Below, piece by piece: positions 30,855-37,395 of a stretch of 37,395 nucleotides of DNA (position 1 is its first letter; each line of letters opens with the position of its first letter). The DNA is from Cristatella mucedo (lineage: Eukaryota; Bryozoa; Phylactolaemata; Cristatellidae), in assembly GCA_009760855.2 (NCBI GenBank), contig WPIO01000278.1:102501-139895 (forward strand), read 5' to 3'. A model generated the notes under the pieces. It made no database searches. It saw nothing but the letters and a program-made list of their open reading frames with translations, and had not been told where the DNA came from. Position numbers and translations under genes: made by a program.

Positions 30855-31690
30855 GCACTCTCTATCTCTCGCTCTCTATCGCTCTTGCTTCCTCTCGCTC
30901 TTTCTCACTCTTTTTCTCCCGTTCACCATGCTCTCGCTCTCTCGCTCACTTTCTCTTACTCGCTCTCTATGAAGCGATATCTCACTATCTCTCTCTCACT
31001 CTCTTGCTCTCTGTCTCTGTTTCTCTCTATCTCGCTCACTCTCTCGCTATCTCTCTCTTTCGCGCGCTCTCTGTTGCTCTCTCGCTATGTCCCGCTTTCT
31101 GTCGCTCTCTCACTCTCTCTTGCTCTCACGCTCTGCCTTATTCGCTCTCTCTTAGTCACTCTTTTACTCGCTCTCTCTAAATCTCACTTTCTCTCTTTTT
31201 CTCTCTATTACTCCAATTCTCTCTCTCTCTCTCTCTGGCTCTCTCTTGCTCTTCTCACTCTATTTTTCTCTCTCTCGCTCTTAATTTCGCTCTTTCTCTC
31301 CCTCGCTTTATCTCGCTCTTAATCCCTCCCTCTTCCTCTCAATCTCTTTTTCTCGTTCTCTCTTTCTGTCTCTCTTGCTATATCTCTCCCTTCTGCTCTC
31401 TTTCTCGGTCTCTCTCTCTCTATCTTGCTCTCTCTGTTACTCTCTCACTGGCCCTCTCTGTCGCTGTCGATCTCTCTGTCTCGCTCTCTCTCGCTCGCTT
31501 TTGCACACTCGCTCTCTACTACTCACTCTCACTCACTCTCTCTTGCTTTCTCTGTTTCTCTGCATCTCGCCTAGTCTCTCGCTCTCTCTTTCTTACTTTC
31601 TCTTGCTGTCCCGCCCTTGCATTCGCTCTCTCTCGCTCTCCAACGCTCTTGCTTTCTCTTTCGCTTTCTGTCTCTTGCTCTCTCTTTCTT

Positions 31691-31729
<39 letters not shown>

Positions 31730-32930
31730 GTCTCTCTAACTCGCTGGCTCTCTCACTCGCTCTCTCTTTCACTCTCGCGCTCTCTTACTCTCTGGGTCTC
31801 TCTCGCTTTCTCTCTATCTCTTCTTTCTTTATCTCTTTCTATATCTTCTTCTTCTCTATATCTATCTCTTCTTTCTCTATATCTCTCTTTATCTCAATCT
31901 CTCTTGCCCTATCTCCTTCAGTCTCGCTTTCGCTCTCTCTTTAACTCTCTCTCTGTCTCTAGCTCTCGCTCTTTCACTCTCTCTTACCCGCTTTCTTTTT
32001 CTCTTTCGCTCTCCCTTTATCTCCAGCTCTCTCTCGTTCTCTTTACCTTGGTCGCTCTTTCTTACTCGTTCACCCTCACTCGCCCTCTCACGCTCTCCCT
32101 ATCTCCATCGCTCTACCTTTCGCTCTCTTTCACTATCTCTCGCTCCCTCTCTCGCTCACCCTCTCTTTCTCTCACTTTCTTTTGCTCCCCACCTCTCGCT
32201 CTCTTTATCTCTTTCGCTCATTCCCTCTCGCTTACTCTGTCCCACTTTCTCTCTTACACTCTCGCTTACTCTCTCTCTCTCTCTCACTCTCTATCACTAG
32301 GCTTACTTTACTCACTTTCTCTCTTGCTCTCTCTCGCTCTCTCTCCCCGCTCTCTTTCTCGCTCTCTTTCTCTGGCTCTCACTCACTCTTGCTCTCTCTC
32401 TCTATCTCTCGCTTTTTCGCTTTTGCAACCTCTTGCTCTTTCTCACTCTCTTTCTCCCGTTTACTCTCGCAACGCTCCCACTCTGTCGTTCGCTCTCTCT
32501 CACTCGCTCTCTATCTAGCTATATCTCACACTCTCTTTTTTGATCTCGTTTTCTCTCTTTTTCGCGGTCTCTCTCTTCCTCTCTCGCTCTCTCTTGCTCC
32601 TACGCTCTCTCTAACTCTCTCTCTCTCTCTTACTCGCTCTCTCTTACTCGCTCTCTCTTACTCGCTCTCTCTTACTCGCTCTCTATCATTCGCTCTCTTT
32701 CTTTGTCACTCTCTTGCTCCCTCGCACTCTTCACTTGCTCTCTCGCTTTCTCGCTCTCTTTCGCTCTCTCACACTCGCTCTCGCGCTCTTGCTTTCGTTC
32801 TCTATCTCTCTCGCTTTCTCTCGCTCCCAACCTCTCTCACTCTAAATCTCATTGTCGATCGTTCCCTCTCGCTTTCCCACTCCCTGTAACTCCCGTTCCT
32901 CTCTCGCACTCTCGCTCTTTCTCTAACTCT
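28153..32930 (+). repeat. CTCTCGCTCT pyrimidine-rich region, unit 3 (4.8 kb)
   Basis: Clean and very close to units 1-2. It lacks about 185 bp at 29010, where a CATT/CCCCCCC junction replaces the sequence between CATTCTCTCTC and CTCCCCCGTTC of unit 2. It has about 100 bp more than unit 2 at 31126-31250. That extra segment ends in CTCTCTGGCTCTCTCTTGCT, which is shared with unit 1 (about 7350-7370). Open frames (e.g. 354 codons from 28161) are Ser/Leu repeats. Confidence 0.88.
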
Positions 32931-33031
32931 CGTTCTCTATCGTTCTATCTCGTTCTATCTCGTTCTATCTCGTTCTTTCTCGTTCTTTCTCGTTCTATCT
33001 CGTTCTATCTCTATCTGTCTCGTTCTATCCC
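32931..33031 (+). repeat. 10-bp minisatellite CTCGTTCTAT, unit 3
   Basis: Identical in copy number and variant order to unit 1, without the register slip of unit 2. Confidence 0.92.
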
Positions 33032-33795
33032 TGTCTCTCTCTCTAACTCTAGCTCTAGCTCTCCCCATAACTCTAGCTCTCTCCCTAACTCTCTCTAACA
33101 CTAGCTCTCTGACTCTAACTCTAGCTCTGTGACTCTTACTCTAGCTCTCTGACTCTAACTCTAGCTCTCTGACTCTAACTCTAGCTCTCTCTCTAACACC
33201 AGCTCTCTGACTCTAACTCGACCTTTCTCTCTGACTCTAACTTTGGCTCTCTGACTGACTCTAGCTCTCTCTCTCTCTGACTCTAACTTTAGCTCTCTGA
33301 CTGACTCTAGCTCTCTCTCTGACTCTAGCTCTCTCTGACTCTAACTCTCTCTCTCTCTGACTCTAACTCTCTCTCTCTGACTCTAACTCTAGCTCTAGCT
33401 CTCCTAATCTAACTCTCTCTCCCTAACTCTATCTCTAACTCTATCTCTCTCGCTAACTCTCTCTCTGACTCTAACTCTAGCTCTCTCTCTAACACTAGAT
33501 CTCTGACTCTAACTCTCTCTCTCTAACTCTATATCTATGACTCTGACCCTCCCTCTGACTCTCCACCTAAACTCTAGTTCTCTCTCTCTCTAGCTATCTA
33601 TCTTACTCTAGCTCTAACTCTAACTCTCCCTATGACTCTCCCCCTAACTCTAGCTCTCTCCCTCTCTCTATCTCTCTCTCTCTAACTCTAGCTCTAGCTC
33701 TCTTAATCTAACTCTCTCTCTATCTCTCTCTATAACTCTCTTAATCTAACTCTCTCTCTATCTCTCTCTCTAACTCTCTCTCTGACTCTCTTCCT

Positions 33796-33830
<35 letters not shown>

Positions 33831-34077
33831 ACTCTCTCTCTGACTCTCCCCCTAACTCTATCTCTCTCTCTATCTCTCTCTCTCTAACTCTCGCTCTCTC
33901 TAACTCTATATCTATGACTCTGACCCTCCCTCTGACTCTCCACCTAACTCTAGTTCTCTCTCTCTAGATATCTATCTTACTCTAGCTCTAACTCTAACTC
34001 TCCCTGTGACTCTCCCCCTAACTCTAGCTCTCTCCCTAACTCTATCTCTCTCTCTCTCTCTCTAGCTCTCTCTCTCT

Positions 34078-34120
<43 letters not shown>

Positions 34121-35611
34121 GCTATCTATCTTACTCTAGCTCTAACTCTCCCTATGACTCTCTCCCCCTAACTCTATCTCTCACTCTAGCTCTAGCTCTC
34201 TTAATCTAACTCTCTCTCTATCCCTCTCTCTATAACTCTCCTAACTCTCTCTCTCTAACTCTCTAACTCTCTCTCTGACTCTCCCCCTGACTCTATCTCT
34301 CTCGCTAACTCTCTCTCTGACTCTAACACTAGCTCTCTCACTCTAACTCTAACTCTCTCTAACTCTATATCTATGACTCTGACCTTTCCTCTGACTCTCC
34401 ACCTAACTCTAGTTCTCTCTCTCTCTAGCTATCTATCTTACTCTAGCTCTAGCTCTAGCTCTAGATCTCCCCCTAACTCTATCTCTCTCTCTATCTCTCC
34501 CTAACTCTCTCTCTCTCTAACTCTATATCTATGACTCTGACCCTCCCTCTGACTCTCCACCTAACTCTAGTTCTCTCTCTCTCTAGCTATCTATCTTACT
34601 CTAGCTCTAACTCTAACTCTCCCTGTGACTCTCCCCCTAACTCTAGCTCTCTCCCTAACTCTCTCTCTAACTCTCTCTCTAACTCTCTCTCTAACTCTCT
34701 CTCTCTAACTCTCTCTCTCTCTAACTCTCTCTCTCTCTAACTCTCTCACTCTACATTTCTGACTCTAATTCTCTCTCTTACTCTAACTTTTTAGCTCTCT
34801 GACTGAGTCTAGCTCTCTCTCTGACTCTAACTCTTTCTCTCTCTGACTCTAACTATCTCTCTCTGACTCTAACTCTGGCTCTCTGACTCTAACTCTAGCT
34901 CTCTCTCTAACACTAGCTCTCTAACACTAGCTCTCTAACACTAGCTCTCTAACACCAGCTCTCTGACTCTAACTCGACCTTTCTCTCTGACTCTAACTTT
35001 GGCTCTCTGACTGACTCTAGCTCTCTCTCTCTCTGACTCTAACTTTAGCTCTCTGACTGACTCTAGCTCTCTCTCTGACTCTAGCTCTCTCTGACTCTAA
35101 CTCTAACTCTCTCTCTCTGACTCTAACTCTCTCTCTCTGACTCTAACTCTAGCTCTAGCTCTCCTAATCTAACTCTCTCTCCCTAACTCTATCTCTAACT
35201 CTATCTCTCTCGCTAACTCTCTCTCTGACTCTAACTCTAGCTCTCTCTCTAACACTAGATCTCTGACTCTAACTCTCTCTCTCTAACTCTATATCTATGA
35301 CTCTGACCCTCCCTCTGACTCTCCACCTAACTCTAGTTCTCTCTCTCTCTAGCTATCTATCTTACTCTAGCTCTAACTCTAACTCTCCCTATGACTCTCC
35401 CCCTAACTCTAGCTCTCTCCCTAACTCTATCTCTCTCTCTAACTCTAGCTCTAGCTCTCTTAATCTAACTCTCTCTCTATCTCTCTCTATAACTCTCTTA
35501 ATCTAACTCTCTCTCTATCTCTCTCTCTCTAACTCTCTCTCTGACTCTCTCCTAACTCTCTCTCTGACTCTATCTCTATCTCTCTAACTCTCTCTCTGAC
35601 TCTCCCCCTAA

Positions 35612-35643
<32 letters not shown>

Positions 35644-35843
35644 AACTCTCTCTCTCTCTAACTCTATATCTATGACTCTGACCCTCCCTCTGACTCTCCA
35701 CCTAACTCTAGTTTCTCTCTCTCTCTAGATATCTATCTTACTCTAGCTCTAACTCTAACTCTCCCTGTGACTCTCTCCCTAACTCTAGCTCTCTCCCTAA
35801 CTCTCTCTCTAACTCTCTCTCTCACTCTATTCTCTCTCTCTCT

Positions 35844-35915
<72 letters not shown>

Positions 35916-36060
35916 AGCTATCTATCTTACTCTAGCTCTAAACTCTCCCTATGACTCTCTCCCCCTAAACTCTATTCTCTCACTCTAGCTCTAGCTCTCT
36001 TAATCTAACTCTCTCTCTATCCCTCTCTCTATAACTCTCCTAACTCTCTCTCCTAACTCT
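33032..36060 (+). repeat. CTCTAA/CTCTAG/CTCTGA/(CT)n region, unit 3 (extended)
   Basis: TATATCTATGACTCTGACC landmarks at 33530, 33907, 34367, 34524, 35290, 35665 and 36187; AACACCAGCTC at 33195 and 34951, with a decayed equivalent near 36745. Units 1 and 2 leave this block about 620 bp into the second nested copy. Unit 3 continues through a second full nested copy instead of entering the 11-mer array. New pure CT expansions occur near 33800-33829 and 34079-34118. Confidence 0.88.
33530..35289 (+). repeat. ~1.76-kb nested repeat, copy 1, unit 3
   Basis: 1760 bp between landmarks, with internal spacings 377, 460 and 157 bp matching units 1 and 2. Confidence 0.85.
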
Positions 36061-37171
36061 CTAACTCTCCTCTCTGACTCCTCTCCGCCCCCTGACTATC
36101 CCTCTGCGCTCTATCTCTCTCTCGCTAACTCTCTCTCTGACTCTAACACTAGCTCTCTCACTCTAACTCTAAACTCTCTCTAACTCTATATCTATGACTC
36201 TGACCTTCTCCTCTGACTCTCCACCTAACTCTAGTTCTCTCTCTCTCTAGCTATCCATCTACTTACTCTAGCTCTAGCTACTAGACTCTAGATCTCTCCC
36301 TAACTTGACTCTCCCTCTAATCTCCCCTTCCTGAAGCTCTCCACCTGCAACTACTAGTTTCTCTCTCTCTAGCTATCTATCGCCCCTACTCTAGCTCTAA
36401 CTCTAACTCTCCCTGTGACTATCCTGCCCCCCTAACTAGCTAGCTCTCTCCCTAACTCTCTCTCTAACTCTCGCTCTAACTCGCGCTCTCTAACTCTCTC
36501 TCTCTAAACTCACTCAATCCTCATTCTGCTCTAATTCTCTCTCTCTCCTCTAACGGCGCTCCCCTCTACTCTTATTTGACTCTACAATCTTCCTCTCTGA
36601 CTCTAACTTTTTAGACTCTCTTGACTGAGAATCTAGCTCTCTCTCCGGACCGCTAAAACGACTGGCTACTCGATCCTGTATATAAACTCGCCTCTATACT
36701 CTGACTCAAATTTCATAGCTTCGTACAACACACTAGCTCCACTCAACCACTCGCTCTCTGACTCTAACTCGATTCCTTGTCTCTCTGACACTCTCAACTC
36801 CGTGCGGCATTCTTTCCTGATCCCTGTTCTCCTGCGCCAGTCTCCTACTCTGTATCTCTCTAGCTCTCTCTGACTTCGTTCTAAGCTCTGCTCCTCGACA
36901 CCTTGCTAGATCGATCCTGATCTTGAACCTCTCTCCTTCTCTCTTTGACTTCTATTTACCTCTCTCTGACCTAACTTTTTAGCTCTCTGACTAACTCACA
37001 CCTACTCTAGTTCGCTCTCTCCTAGCTATCTTACGCTAGCTCCTAGCTCTAGCTCTCTTAATCTAACTCTTTCTAAACTCTCTTATCTAACGCTCTCTCT
37101 CTCTCTCTCTACTCCTCTCTTCTACAACACAGGGTTCTCTGGAACTCTAACATCTCGCTTCTCCTAAACTC
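35290..37171 (+). repeat. ~1.8-kb nested repeat, copy 2, unit 3 (second half degraded)
   Basis: Runs from the landmark at 35290 to a degraded landmark at about 37172 (1.88 kb). The internal landmarks at 35665 and 36187 are clear, but later ones are recognisable only as fragments, e.g. CTCCACCTGCAACTACTAG near 36350 and CTAACTTTTTAG near 36606. Confidence 0.7.
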
Positions 37172-37395
37172 TATATCTATGACTCTTCCTGGGGGACCCT
37201 TCCCCTCTGACTGGGGGACTTCTTTCCCACCCTTAAAAAGCCCTATTTTGCTATACGCGTCTCTTCTAGGCGTAAAAATTCCTATGTTCTACTCTAGCTT
37301 TAACACTACTAAACTGTCTCCATATGGAACTCTCCCCATAACTCCCCCTAACGCTATCTCGCCTCCCTAACTCTATCTCTCTCTCTCTACCTCTA
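36061..37395 (+). other. Disordered end of the window within the CTCTAA region
   Basis: Still recognisably the nested repeat, but with dense small indels, extra C and G runs (CCCCCCTAAC, CTGGGGGACCC, CTGGGGGACTT) and words absent elsewhere (TTTTGCTATACGCG, TAGGCGTAAAAATTCC). A 63-residue frame at 37179 arises only from this disorder. The most likely reading is low-accuracy sequence near a contig or coverage edge; a diverged array boundary is the alternative. Confidence 0.6.

Larger units (their letters stand above)
23667..37395 (+). repeat. Macrosatellite unit 3 (13.7 kb present, open at window end)
   Basis: Third copy in the same order. It never reaches the next 11-mer array, because its CTCTAA region is extended and the final 1.3 kb is disordered. 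It shares the 318-bp segment with unit 2 but shares several other variants with unit 1, so it is a mosaic. Two stretches (about 24.0-27.7 kb and 36.06-37.4 kb) differ from units 1-2 by frequent small indels. Confidence 0.88.

Noticed and set aside
37179-37370. 63-residue frame with Pro/Ser-rich sequence at the window end
   Set aside because: It exists only in the disordered final stretch, has no counterpart in other nested copies, and has no domain.
1-37395. Ribosomal DNA intergenic spacer
   Set aside because: CT-rich repeats occur in rDNA spacers, but three consecutive ~12-kb units contain no rRNA gene or recognisable rRNA segment.

Overview
This 37.4-kb window is repetitive eukaryotic nuclear DNA with no supportable gene. 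I saw no rRNA or tRNA gene, no CRISPR array, no recognisable transposase or reverse transcriptase, and no open reading frame that looks like a protein. The long open frames are low-complexity Ser-Leu-Arg strings on the + strand and Arg-Glu strings on the - strand, which is what CT/GA simple repeats produce. The simple-repeat content, interspersed (TA)n tracts and hierarchical satellite structure suggest heterochromatin of a eukaryote, probably an animal. The species cannot be identified from the sequence.

The window is a head-to-tail array of a very long composite repeat (macrosatellite). Taking the 11-bp minisatellite as the start of a unit, unit 1 is 240-11470 (11,231 bp), unit 2 is 11471-23666 (12,196 bp), and unit 3 starts at 23667 and is still open at the end of the window. 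Positions 1-239 are the end of a preceding unit. All units have the same orientation, so the + strand is pyrimidine-rich almost throughout.

Each unit has the same block order. (1) A short 11-bp minisatellite (11, 6 and 7 copies) is followed by a short CT spacer. (2) Three related modules (M1, M2, M3) each begin at the word AGGATTTT. Each has a conserved core of about 150 bp and a (TA)n tract; M1 and M2 continue into a GC-rich domain built on a GGTCTCTCGCTAGC-type 14-mer, while M3 is cut short. (3) An AT-richer array of about ten degenerate copies of a roughly 131-bp satellite follows, with a recurrent CCATTTACGCGTC box. (4) Then comes 3.9-4.9 kb of CTCTCGCTCT-type pyrimidine DNA with a hidden period of about 620-670 bp. 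(5) Next is a 10-bp CTCGTTCTAT array of about 100 bp. (6) The unit ends with 2.8 to more than 4.3 kb of CTCTAA/CTCTAG/CTCTGA/(CT)n DNA organised as a nested repeat of about 1.75 kb. The DNA is therefore repeated at several levels: 2 bp, 6-14 bp, about 131 bp, about 160-460 bp, about 1.75 kb and about 12 kb.

Units 1 and 2 are almost identical over the modules and the 131-bp array, which points to recent homogenisation. Large indels are shared in conflicting combinations (1 with 3, and 2 with 3), as expected from unequal exchange or gene conversion. Unit 3 carries many scattered one- to few-base indels at about 24.0-27.7 kb and again from about 36.06 kb to the end. Those stretches may be poorly polished assembly rather than biology. 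No function can be assigned. The most noteworthy aspects are the macrosatellite itself and its extreme, uninterrupted strand asymmetry.
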